Below, one piece after another: positions 16,514-25,274 of a stretch of 64,000 bases of DNA. The stretch comes from JADLBR01 sp964651705 (lineage in GTDB: Bacteria; Verrucomicrobiota; Verrucomicrobiia; JADLBR01). The notes under the pieces were generated by a model, which had not been told where the DNA came from, did not search any database, and saw only the letters and a program-made list of their open reading frames with translations. Position numbers and translations under genes: made by a program. The first letter of the stretch is position 1, and each line of letters starts with the position of its first letter. The stretch spans positions 1-64,000 of the forward strand of contig CAZYWZ010000020.1 in NCBI GenBank assembly GCA_964651705.1. The letters run 5' to 3'.

Positions 16514-18745
16514 ATGCATTCCATCGAAAACATGATCCTGTCGGTGCTTCGGCCGGGCGATATGGTTCGCTTTGTCCTTTTGCCCGAAAAGAACCGAAGG
16601 GTCGCCGTTGAGATCGAAGGCGCCCAAGCCGAGGGGACCGAGGGCAGCTTCGAGCGACGCTTGGGGGTCCTCTTGGAAGGCATGCGGAACAAGGGGTACA
16701 GCTTCGCCTCTCACCCCATCTCCAAGGGCCAGGGGGCGACCCGCCGCACCAAGGCCGCGCGCAGGTGCGACGGGGCTCCCCGCTGGGTTGAAATTCGCCC
16801 GCGCACTATGCCCTTTCCCCTTTACGATGTCCGCGAGATCGGGTTTGGCGCAAAGGCACAGTTTTGCGCAGGGCAGGAAACCATCGCGCTGCCCGACCTG
16901 CCCATGGCCTTGGCGCCCAACGTATTCGACAGTCTGGCCGATCTGTTGCTCGGAACCCCGCCGATTCAAGCCCTCGAGATCGAGTTCACCCGCAGCGACC
17001 TCGAAAAGGAGGACGCGTCACTTCTCGAAAAGGCGTTCCAGATCCACGCATTGGCCGAGCGATCCAACGTCATTGGCCAGACCGAGCTGCGCAATCCGAT
17101 CCATGCATTCATCGCCCTTTGGTTGTCTCGCCGGAGCGGGTGGGCCGTGCGGGCGAGGGCGAAAGTTCCGGCGGAAGCCGAGGCGCCGACTGCCACCCTG
17201 GAACTCGTCGGGCGGGACATCTTTAGCTGCGACTGCGATGTCACGACCACCGGGACACACGACGGTGACGGGGCCATGGGGCATCGGGATTTCTCAATGC
17301 GCTATCCCAGGGGCTGGCCGTTCCCGCCGATCCTGCCACCGCCAGAAGTCCAGGACTCGGTTGCCGCAGACCGCCTCCATAACAGCCAGCTGCCCCGCTT
17401 GCCCAGTCGAGGGATGCTGGTGGGCATCGCGGAGGGCCAAAAGGTCCATCTGCCACTGCAGTCTCGGGACAGACACACGTACGTCGTCGGCGCCACCGGC
17501 ACAGGGAAGAGCACGCTCCTTCTACGGATGATCCGAGAAGACATGGCCCGCGGCGAGGGCGTCATCCTGATTGATCCCCACGGAGATCTCTACTCGGCGG
17601 TGAAGGACCTCGTTCCGCGCGCCCGCCGGAAGGCGGTGTTTGCGCTGGATCCTCTGGCACAAGACAGTCCGCCGGGCCTCAACATCCTCGATCTTCCGGA
17701 GGGCCCACTCCGGCGCCGACACGCGGACTTCCTTGTCGGCGAGTTGCTGCGCCTATTCGGGGAAATCTGGGACATGCAGAACGCCGGGGGACCCGCCTTC
17801 GAGATGTATTTCAGAAATACCCTCCTCCTCATGTGCCTCCAGGATCCAGGACGTGTTCCAGATGCCGATCAGAGTCCGGAGGCCAACGGCGACGATCGCC
17901 GGAAGCTGCGGGTCACGACCGACTCGAATACATCGTACGAGGTCCGCATTGAGTCGCTCCTTGACATGATTGAAGATAAGGAGAAGCGCCCAGAGCCCCC
18001 GGCAGACGGCATCCACATCGGTCACTTCACGCGTGTCATGGTGGACAAGGAGTTCCGAAAGAGGCTCTTGGCCCAATGCCCGGACGCGGCGGTCCGGGAG
18101 TTTTGGACTGAGGTCGCCGACAAGACCACCGGGGATTATCGGTACGAGAATTTCGTCCCGTACATCTGCTGCAAGGTCAATGCGTTTACGCAAGCGGGTC
18201 TGCTCGCCCGCCTATTGTGTTCCCAAGACAACGATTTCCGAATCGGCGAGAGGATGGATCGGGGCGAGATCGTCCTGCTCAATCTCAACAAGGGGGTGCT
18301 GGGCGCCTACGAGAGCCGCCTCTTGGGCACGATCCTCATGATGCAGATCTTCGCTGCGGGCCTCCAGCGGAGCCTGCTGCCGGCCTCGAAACGCCGACCG
18401 GTCAACATCTACGTGGACGAATTCCAGGACTTCGTTTCGGACAACGTCGCATCGATGCTTTCCGAGGCACGCAAGTTCGGCCTTCGCCTGACCCTCGCCA
18501 ACCAGACCCTAGGTCAGCTCAAGACCAATGCAGGGAAGCAGGATCTTCTCGAAACAGTCCTCGGCAACGTCGGCAACATGATCCTGTTCCGTCTGGGTGT
18601 GCCCGATGCCGACAGACTCAAATTATTCGTCGAGCCGTTCAGCCGACAGGAAATGCAGGAACTCCCGAACTTTCATGCGCTCGCCCGAATCCTCACCCCG
18701 GAGGGGCCCATCCGGCCCCTGGTGATGCGCACGCTGCCCGAATGA
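16514..18745 (+). CDS. VirD4/TraG-HerA-like ATPase (DNA-pump or coupling-type)
   Basis: 743 residues. The N-terminal 300 residues are unrecognised. A HerA/FtsK-superfamily ATPase follows with Walker A VVGATGTGKSTLL (Lys332), DPHGDLY (typical of DUF87/TraG ATPases), Walker B VNIYVDEFQDF near residue 634 and the TLANQTLGQL motif seen in VirD4/TraG-type proteins. It has no clear N-terminal TM helices, unlike classical coupling proteins. It is the first gene of a five-gene operon with a second HerA-like ATPase, suggesting DNA movement by a conjugation-like or packaging apparatus. Confidence 0.8.
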   Translation: MHSIENMILSVLRPGDMVRFVLLPEKNRRVAVEIEGAQAEGTEGSFERRLGVLLEGMRNKGYSFASHPISKGQGATRRTKAARRCDGAPRWVEIRPRTMPFPLYDVREIGFGAKAQFCAGQETIALPDLPMALAPNVFDSLADLLLGTPPIQALEIEFTRSDLEKEDASLLEKAFQIHALAERSNVIGQTELRNPIHAFIALWLSRRSGWAVRARAKVPAEAEAPTATLELVGRDIFSCDCDVTTTGTHDGDGAMGHRDFSMRYPRGWPFPPILPPPEVQDSVAADRLHNSQLPRLPSRGMLVGIAEGQKVHLPLQSRDRHTYVVGATGTGKSTLLLRMIREDMARGEGVILIDPHGDLYSAVKDLVPRARRKAVFALDPLAQDSPPGLNILDLPEGPLRRRHADFLVGELLRLFGEIWDMQNAGGPAFEMYFRNTLLLMCLQDPGRVPDADQSPEANGDDRRKLRVTTDSNTSYEVRIESLLDMIEDKEKRPEPPADGIHIGHFTRVMVDKEFRKRLLAQCPDAAVREFWTEVADKTTGDYRYENFVPYICCKVNAFTQAGLLARLLCSQDNDFRIGERMDRGEIVLLNLNKGVLGAYESRLLGTILMMQIFAAGLQRSLLPASKRRPVNIYVDEFQDFVSDNVASMLSEARKFGLRLTLANQTLGQLKTNAGKQDLLETVLGNVGNMILFRLGVPDADRLKLFVEPFSRQEMQELPNFHALARILTPEGPIRPLVMRTLPE

Positions 18746-18781
18746 GCCGGGGAAAACTTCAACCACAACTGAGGAGGTCGC

Positions 18782-19057
18782 ATGCTGAGCCTGATCCTGA
18801 TTGCGCTACTGGTCTGTTGGTGCTGGTTTGGAATGGGGCCGCCATTCATGCGCTGGCCCGCGCTCGTGCTGCTCCTGCTGCTCCTGTCGAACAACAGCAT
18901 CGGCAGGTTCGTGGCGGAGCACGCCGAGGCCTTGGCGGGGCCCTTGCTGACGTTACTGATCATGCTGGGGGGACTGATGCTCATCTTCCGCGGCGTCGGC
19001 TGGCGCCCGCGCCCCCGATATTATCGCTATGGGAGGTGGCATGACAGGCACTGGTGA
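18782..19057 (+). CDS. Small two-helix membrane protein
   Basis: 91 residues with GAGGAGG upstream of ATG 18782. Two hydrophobic stretches (residues about 2-36, which is long and Leu-rich, and 52-71) are followed by a basic aromatic tail (RPRPRYYRYGRWHDRHW). Its end overlaps the next start. It probably anchors or assembles the membrane part of the neighbouring ATPase system. Confidence 0.6.
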   Translation: MLSLILIALLVCWCWFGMGPPFMRWPALVLLLLLLSNNSIGRFVAEHAEALAGPLLTLLIMLGGLMLIFRGVGWRPRPRYYRYGRWHDRHW

Positions 19058-19973
19058 GATGGCGGTCGCCCAGATGCCCGCGCGGCGCTGCCCGGTTTGC
19101 GGCAGGCGTGCCATCACCGATGGCCGGTGCCTCGCCTGCCAGACCGACCCGATGGCGCATCGGACCGAAATGGTCCCGGCGACGCCACCCCAAGTCTTCG
19201 ATCTCCTAGGCCAGCCACTAGCGACTGCGGCCGAGCGGTCCATCGCCCCGCTTCCACAGGCGAACGCCGCGGTCCCCATTCCCAACAAGCGCACACCAGC
19301 CCTCGCCTGGCAACGCCAACCGCGTCGCCTCTTCGGCCCATCGGAGGTGGCCGGTCGGGTGCTTGTCGTGAGGCAGGGTCCCCACGAGCCGATGGACTTT
19401 GATCCGTGGCGCTGGATAGCCATCCCCGCGTGGGGAATGCTCCTTCTGCTCTCTCCGTTGGTCGCGGCCATCGTCACATGGCAGTCCGCCGGGTTTCTGC
19501 CGACCCTTGGCGTCGCGGCCATCTCCCTCCTGGTCTTGCGATACATGTTCTCCGACCGGTTGCTCCAAGGCTGGTACTTCGCGGCGGCCTTGAATGGGAG
19601 ACACGTCGTCGAGCACATGCCCGTAGCGATGATCCGGCTCCGCCAGGCGGATGGCCGCGAGGTCCAGCTGCACGTGAAGGGCGTCCTCTCCGGCGGCGCG
19701 GTGATGGAGGGTGATCGGGTCCGTGCCATCGGCGCTTGGCGATTCGGTGTCTTGCGCGTCCGTCGGATCTCGTGTGACCGGACGGGGGCCATGATCACGC
19801 CGAGGCAACCGAACGCTTTCGGGCTCGCGTTGGCCGGCCTGTGTTCCCTGCTGCTCGTGGGCCTCTGGCTCTGGTTCGCCGGAATACCTTGGGCAACGGA
19901 TCAGGCAGCGCTTGCCCGCGCTTCCCTCCGCAGCGGCCTGCCTTCCATTCCAACTCTCGAGGACGCGCGATGA
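19041..19973 (+). CDS. Zinc-ribbon membrane protein
   Basis: 310 residues from ATG 19041, chosen over ATG 19029 because GGGAGG sits 4 nt upstream of it. A four-Cys zinc ribbon (CPVCGRR, then CLAC) at about residues 17-32 precedes a linker, two TM helices near residues 130-170 and another near 275-295. It overlaps the previous gene by 17 bp and the next by 4 bp (ATGA), so it is translationally coupled. Function unknown. Confidence 0.6.
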   Translation: MTGTGEMAVAQMPARRCPVCGRRAITDGRCLACQTDPMAHRTEMVPATPPQVFDLLGQPLATAAERSIAPLPQANAAVPIPNKRTPALAWQRQPRRLFGPSEVAGRVLVVRQGPHEPMDFDPWRWIAIPAWGMLLLLSPLVAAIVTWQSAGFLPTLGVAAISLLVLRYMFSDRLLQGWYFAAALNGRHVVEHMPVAMIRLRQADGREVQLHVKGVLSGGAVMEGDRVRAIGAWRFGVLRVRRISCDRTGAMITPRQPNAFGLALAGLCSLLLVGLWLWFAGIPWATDQAALARASLRSGLPSIPTLEDAR

Positions 19974-22444
19974 GCCTTCTTCTGTCTCACACGCTGGATG
20001 ACGCGGTGGCCGTGATGCGCGGGGAATCGTTTCTGGCGTCACCCGCGGGAGGTTTCCCTCTCGAGGGCCTCGGCATCTGGCGGCTGTCGGGGATCGAACC
20101 GGCCCCGGGGTCTCAGCCACTGGATTCGGATGCGGCTTGGTCTTCTGTGGTGCGCGCGTGGTGGGGCCTCAGTTTGACGTGGTGCCTTGTCGTCGAAGGC
20201 GGGAGGCAAGAGATCCGGTGGGGGTTCGGCCTGCACGACGCGATGACACCGGCGCCGAGCGCGATTCCAGCGCACCTGATCGGTGCACGCTTGAATCGGG
20301 GCGGAGACTTCGGCCGAATAGCATCTCGCCTGCACGAGTTGCCGTTCCGCGCCGCGATGGCCGGACATTCTGGGGTCGGTGCCGACGCACGTCTCGAGGG
20401 GGCGGTCCGCAACATGGCGGGTCGGGAGTTCGTCGTGCTGATTGCGGCCCGCGCTCTGCCCCGCGACGCGATTCGGGAGGAACTGCAAAGGCTGAGCCAA
20501 GAGGAACAATTCGTCCGCGACGAGCACTTGGCGCGCCCGAGCCTCGAACGGGACAACCATGCCGGCGCAAGCCGCTATCTGGAACTGATCGAAAGCGCCA
20601 AGGAACGCGCCCTCGCGGCCATGCAAGAGGGGGCATGGCAGGTGCGCACGCTTCTCGCAACCAAAACCGGAGAAGATCTACTCCAGGCGCAGGCCATGAT
20701 CCACGCCGCCTTCTGCCAGGACGGCGGCAAACCGGAACCTCTCCGCTGGCAGGACCCCGCAGATCCTCGCGGCCTGACCCTCCTGCGCGGCGGGGAACTC
20801 GCTGCCCTGAGCCGACCCCCGCGCAAAGAGCTTCCGGGGTTCCTTTTGGAGGCGGCCACGTCCACCGGCTCCACGCCACCCGCGCTCGGTCCGTCGATCT
20901 TCGCCACGGCGGCGACGTCTGTCGCGACCGACCGGTCGGTGGCCATCGGTCGGATCCTGGATGACGCCGGGGAGCCGGGATCTTGGCTAGAGATCGCGAC
21001 CGATGACCTCTGTCGCCACGTTCTGGTCGGGGGCATGACCGGATCGGGCAAGACCACCTCCTGCGAGCACCTGCTGCTGGAGTTGTGGCGCGAGCATCGT
21101 ATCCCCTGGTTGGTCATCGAACCGGGGATGAACCCCAGCTATCGGCGACTGTTAAACAGCGAGATCGGTACCGATCTCGACGTTTGGTCCATCGGCGAGC
21201 CGCGGTACCGGCGCATGCCGCTGAACCCCATGGCGGCGCCGCCCGGGATCGGACTGGCCGAGCACACCGCGGGGCTGTTCACCATCTTCGCATCCACGTT
21301 TGAATTAGTCGCGCCCATGCCAGAGGTCCTTGCCGCGGCGATCGAGCAAACGTACCGGAAGCACGGATGGGATCTCGCGGGACGCGTTCCCGAAGGTCCG
21401 GCGCCGCGGTTGACGGACTTGCTCGAGGAGATCGACAGCAGCGCGCGCGGACTCGGGTATGGCCCAGAGATCACCGGAAACATTCGTGCCGGCCTTCTCC
21501 TGCGACTGGGGCGTCTCGCCCGGGGCCCGCTGGCGCCCGAGTTCAATTCGCCTGGGGGATTGGACATGACCGCCCTGATCGCGCGCCCAACGGTCATCGA
21601 ACTCTCCGCCCTGCCGGACGCCGCATCGCAGGCCCTCGTGATGGGTATCGTAGCTCTCCAACTGAGGCACCACTGGAGGCTGGCTGGTCCCTCCGGATCG
21701 CTCCGGCACGTGACATTGATCGAGGAGGCGCATCGGCTGCTGCGCGCCGTTCCGGAAAGCCCGACGAACGCGGCCCGAAACAGGGCCGCTGAGGATCTCG
21801 CGAACATGCTGGCCGAATTGCGCGCCTGTGGTGCCGGACTGGTTATTGTGGATCAGACGCCCTCGGCGCTCGTTCCATCGGCCATCGCCAACACCGGCAC
21901 CAAGATTCTCCATCGCCTCGATCACCCCGCCGACCGGGAGGTGGTTGGCCGCGCCGCCGGGATCCCAGCGGAGCAGGTGGACATCCTTGGCAGACTGAGC
22001 AAGGGCGATGCGGTGCTGCGTTCCGATCGTCGACCGCGGCCGTTCCGCGTGAGGGTCCCGAACCCCGCCATCACCTACGGGAAACTGCCATTGCCTCCAG
22101 TGCCAGTGCGCGTGAGCCGAAACGAGCGCCCAGAAGCCGCGCCCCCTTCCAAAGCGTCATGCCCCGTCTGTGGCAATATCCACTGCGCGGTGGCCGCGGC
22201 CGCCAAGGACCCGGGTCGTCTGATCGCGACGTTGCGCGATCTGCACCAAACCTTCCTCAAGGGGGAGGACGCTGTTTGGGATTGGGCCATTGATCGGGTC
22301 AAAGGCGCAGCGGAGGCTGCCAATAGTCCCACGGCACCTCTTTGCTTCCTGATGTCGCTCGGGCAGGCGGCCAAACTCTCCCCGATCATCCTCCAGCGGC
22401 TTCAGAAGACCTTCGAACCCAGAACCCGAGGAGCAAACCGATGA
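19970..22444 (+). CDS. HerA/DUF87-like ATPase 2
   Basis: 824 residues from ATG 19970, overlapping the previous stop as ATGA. Residues 1-340 are unrecognised. The ATPase domain has Walker A VGGMTGSGKTTS near residue 355, LVIEPGMNP, Walker B LIEEAHRLL near 583 and IVDQTPSALVP with a later Arg-rich finger region, as in HerA/DUF853-like ATPases. The C-terminus carries a CPVCGNIHC knuckle. Two unlike HerA ATPases in one operon recall conjugative or anti-phage DNA-translocase systems. Confidence 0.75.
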   Translation: MSLLLSHTLDDAVAVMRGESFLASPAGGFPLEGLGIWRLSGIEPAPGSQPLDSDAAWSSVVRAWWGLSLTWCLVVEGGRQEIRWGFGLHDAMTPAPSAIPAHLIGARLNRGGDFGRIASRLHELPFRAAMAGHSGVGADARLEGAVRNMAGREFVVLIAARALPRDAIREELQRLSQEEQFVRDEHLARPSLERDNHAGASRYLELIESAKERALAAMQEGAWQVRTLLATKTGEDLLQAQAMIHAAFCQDGGKPEPLRWQDPADPRGLTLLRGGELAALSRPPRKELPGFLLEAATSTGSTPPALGPSIFATAATSVATDRSVAIGRILDDAGEPGSWLEIATDDLCRHVLVGGMTGSGKTTSCEHLLLELWREHRIPWLVIEPGMNPSYRRLLNSEIGTDLDVWSIGEPRYRRMPLNPMAAPPGIGLAEHTAGLFTIFASTFELVAPMPEVLAAAIEQTYRKHGWDLAGRVPEGPAPRLTDLLEEIDSSARGLGYGPEITGNIRAGLLLRLGRLARGPLAPEFNSPGGLDMTALIARPTVIELSALPDAASQALVMGIVALQLRHHWRLAGPSGSLRHVTLIEEAHRLLRAVPESPTNAARNRAAEDLANMLAELRACGAGLVIVDQTPSALVPSAIANTGTKILHRLDHPADREVVGRAAGIPAEQVDILGRLSKGDAVLRSDRRPRPFRVRVPNPAITYGKLPLPPVPVRVSRNERPEAAPPSKASCPVCGNIHCAVAAAAKDPGRLIATLRDLHQTFLKGEDAVWDWAIDRVKGAAEAANSPTAPLCFLMSLGQAAKLSPIILQRLQKTFEPRTRGANR

Positions 22445-23046
22445 CGAACAACCGATCCGCGGAACTGACCGGCGAGACGCATGAGATCCTGCCCACCGAG
22501 CGCCGACTCGAAACCCTCGACGACATCCCCCGCGAGATCGCCGACCGGCGACTGCACGCCGAATTTGGCGAACACATCTCCCCGGAACAGTCCGAGGCAC
22601 TCCGGGCACACCCCGACCGCATCGAACGGCCTGAGGACTTTGAGGAATCTGCCATGAAAGCGGGCCTAGAGAACACCGACGGCGTCCTCGGCTGGGCCAC
22701 CGACCTTGAGACCCCTGCGCACGTCCTCAGGGGCGACGTCCCCGCCGAGATCGCCACCCTGATCCACGAGGACCTCCACCGCCTGACCCATCCCGAGACG
22801 CTCCGGGAAATGTCCTCCAACCCGACTCTCCAAGGCCTTTACGAAGGGATCACGGAATACCTGACGCAACATGCCATGGAAGGCTTCCCGGGGCAGGAAG
22901 CGACCCCGTGTTGCTACCCGGAGCAGGTCAAGTCCGCGGAACGCTTGACGCAGGAGGTCGGGGATGCCGAGATCCGGAACTTCTTCTTCGAGAACGAGAT
23001 GGCAAAGGAGCTCGCAGTCGTGATCGAGAGAATGGCAAGAGACTGA
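22441..23046 (+). CDS. Small cytoplasmic zincin-like protein
   Basis: 201 residues, start ATG 22441 overlapping the HerA stop (ATGA). It has an HExxH motif in LIHEDLHRL (His109, Glu110, His113) and a downstream LYEGITEYLT that supplies the third-ligand glutamate in gluzincins. There is no signal peptide. The role is unknown. As the last gene of the HerA operon it could process a partner protein. Confidence 0.6.
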   Translation: MTNNRSAELTGETHEILPTERRLETLDDIPREIADRRLHAEFGEHISPEQSEALRAHPDRIERPEDFEESAMKAGLENTDGVLGWATDLETPAHVLRGDVPAEIATLIHEDLHRLTHPETLREMSSNPTLQGLYEGITEYLTQHAMEGFPGQEATPCCYPEQVKSAERLTQEVGDAEIRNFFFENEMAKELAVVIERMARD

Positions 23047-23127
23047 TTGTCAATTACTTGTGCAATGAAAGGACGTGTGCCAGCCTCCGTGACCGATCCT
23101 GTCACGCCTTGCAGTTGTAAGGGTGTA

Positions 23128-24015
23128 ATGTGTACTGAAGCGCCAGACCGAAACCGCAGCCTTCTCAGCGTGGAGGGGTTGACCGTTGACTTTGACGCCG
23201 GCAAAACAACGGCCCACCGTGCGTTGGACGGGGTCTCCCTTTCCATTGGCGAGGGCGAGGTTTTGGGGCTGGTCGGCGAATCCGGCTCCGGGAAGACCGT
23301 GCTTTCCCATTCGATCTTGGGTCTCTTGCCTGGAAATGGACGGGTTTCCTCTGGGAAAATTCTCTGGAAAGGACGTGAGTTGCAATCTCTTCCTGAAAAG
23401 GAACTCCGTCCCATCCGCGGAAAAGAAATCGCCATGATCTTCCAAGACCCCCAAGCCTCCCTGAACCCCGTGTATCCGGTCGGCACGCAGATCGAGTGGG
23501 TGCTGTCGCTCCACCGTGGAATGTCCGGCCCCGACGCTGAAAAAGAGGTTCTCCGCCTTTTCGAGTCGGTCAAACTCCGCGACCCGAAACGCGTCGCCCG
23601 CTCCTATCCGCACGAACTCTCCGGCGGCATGTGCCAGAGAGTCATGATCGCCATGGCGCTGGCCTGCCGCCCAAAGCTCCTGATCGCTGATGAACCGACG
23701 AGTGCCTTGGATGTAAAAACCCAATCCGCGATCATTGACCTGCTGAAGCAGATCCTGTGCGAACTTCCGATCGCCATGCTTTTCGTTTCTCACGACCTCC
23801 GCACAATCCGAAGCCTTTGCTCGGAAGTCGTGATCATGAACGCTGGCACCACCTCCCCCAGACACCGGTTGGCCGAGAACGGGAAAATCCTCGGTCTCGA
23901 CGAATTGGAGAAATTGCTCCATCATCCAACAGCGACCGATTCTGGCGACGCGCTTGAATCCTTGTCGATGTCGCAGCGTCGAAAAGTGAACAAGATCCGA
24001 CACTCAACCAACTAG
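23128..24015 (+). CDS. Oligopeptide/dipeptide ABC transporter ATP-binding protein (DppD/OppD type)
   Basis: 295 residues from ATG 23128, chosen because LLSVEGLTVDF then starts near residue 12 as in the family. An open frame reaches back to 23047. It has Walker A VGESGSGKTVL, Q-loop IFQDPQASLNP, signature LSGGMCQRV, Walker B LLIADEPTSALD and H-loop VSHDL. It energises the importer encoded just downstream. Only one ATPase is present, whereas Opp/Dpp systems usually have two, so it may act as a homodimer. Confidence 0.85.
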   Translation: MCTEAPDRNRSLLSVEGLTVDFDAGKTTAHRALDGVSLSIGEGEVLGLVGESGSGKTVLSHSILGLLPGNGRVSSGKILWKGRELQSLPEKELRPIRGKEIAMIFQDPQASLNPVYPVGTQIEWVLSLHRGMSGPDAEKEVLRLFESVKLRDPKRVARSYPHELSGGMCQRVMIAMALACRPKLLIADEPTSALDVKTQSAIIDLLKQILCELPIAMLFVSHDLRTIRSLCSEVVIMNAGTTSPRHRLAENGKILGLDELEKLLHHPTATDSGDALESLSMSQRRKVNKIRHSTN

Positions 24016-24019
24016 AATT

Positions 24020-25249
24020 ATGGCAGCGATAATTGCAGGACTTCGAGGCGGTGTAACCGAAGATGTCTCCGCCACCAAATGGGCTGATTTCAGCCGGGAT
24101 CTGATCGCGGGTCGTGTGGAAGGGCCTGCGCTGGCAGATTTCCTAAGGAGCGGCGGACTGCCTCGCTTCCTTTCCATGGTTGTGAACGACAGATGCAATC
24201 TCCGCTGCCGCCATTGCTATCTGCAGATGGATCGCGCTGGAGGGCCGCTCCTCACAACCGGGGAGTGGGAACGCATGATTGATTCCCTTTGTACCTCCGA
24301 TGTCCGCATGGTTTGCTTGAGCGGGAAGGAGGTCTTCTTCGGGAAAGCCGGCCCTCAAATCCTGGCCTTGCTACAGCGAGCGCGCAAAGAGAACCGTGGC
24401 TTCTTCAGACTGGGGGCCATCACCAACGGTACGTTGCTGCATGGACACCGCGATGCGTTGATCGACAGCGGCATGTCCTACCTCGACATCAGCATGGACG
24501 GCTTGCGCGAGGCCCATGACGCCGTCCGCGGCGTGGGCGCCTTCGACCGAACGGCCTCTACCGTTGCATGGCTGGCACCCCTTCTGCAGGAGCGTCTCTT
24601 CTGCATGACAACGCTTCTATCCGAAAACGTGCATCAGATTCCTGAGATCGTTTCGGGAATGAGCAATCTCGGGTTCCATGGCATGGGCTTCGGATTCTAC
24701 CTGCCGCAGAAATATACTGACGGGAGCCTTGTCCTCGAATCGCGCGAAGCGGCTCGGATCTTTGATGGCCTGCACGCACTCGCCTCCATCGTCGTCGCCC
24801 GACCGATCTCGGTTCTGATCGACCTTGATACCATCACCCTTGACCAGATGCTCGCGTTCCTGCGCTCCGATTGGTTTGATCCCGAAGCGCTCAAGGTGGA
24901 TCGGATGGGCGAGCTATACAACGAGTATCGTTTTCGCAATGGCGTGACGCTGCAGTTCCGGGTGACCCCGTATCCCACCGGCATTTGGAAGGCCAGCCGC
25001 CTCAATCCAGACGGCAGCTACTTGGCGGCAGAGGACACGGTGGATGCGAAATCCTACCAGTATAAAGCGATCGCCAACATCCGGGACTTCGACTTTGATC
25101 TCGAGGCGCTAAATCGCTTCGCCATGGAATCACCCCGTGTCCAAGAGATCCTCGACGAATATGTGGCCAGCATCCTGCCGCAGATCGTCGCCGCGGCACA
25201 GCGGAGATCCCCGCGAACAGCACTCCATCAGGCTGCGATTGCTTCCTGA
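24020..25249 (+). CDS. Radical SAM enzyme within an ABC importer operon
   Basis: 409 residues. The radical SAM cluster motif is CNLRCRHC (Cys59, Cys63, Cys66), followed by a typical TIM-barrel pattern (LSGKEVFF, ITNGTLL, LDISMDG, GFGF). No C-terminal SPASM cysteines are seen, so it probably has a single cluster. It follows the ATPase gene by 4 bp and precedes the substrate-binding protein by 25 bp. An enzyme placed between the ATPase and binding protein of a peptide importer suggests chemistry on an imported peptide-like substrate. No substrate can be assigned. Confidence 0.8.
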   Translation: MAAIIAGLRGGVTEDVSATKWADFSRDLIAGRVEGPALADFLRSGGLPRFLSMVVNDRCNLRCRHCYLQMDRAGGPLLTTGEWERMIDSLCTSDVRMVCLSGKEVFFGKAGPQILALLQRARKENRGFFRLGAITNGTLLHGHRDALIDSGMSYLDISMDGLREAHDAVRGVGAFDRTASTVAWLAPLLQERLFCMTTLLSENVHQIPEIVSGMSNLGFHGMGFGFYLPQKYTDGSLVLESREAARIFDGLHALASIVVARPISVLIDLDTITLDQMLAFLRSDWFDPEALKVDRMGELYNEYRFRNGVTLQFRVTPYPTGIWKASRLNPDGSYLAAEDTVDAKSYQYKAIANIRDFDFDLEALNRFAMESPRVQEILDEYVASILPQIVAAAQRRSPRTALHQAAIAS

Positions 25250-25274
25250 TGGTGCACCCCCCGATTATTCGCTT

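Noticed and set aside
23047..23127. Possible Cys-containing N-terminal extension or small peptide before the ABC ATPase
   Set aside because: The start codon would be TTG directly after the previous stop. The family fits a start at 23128. I keep it only as a note.
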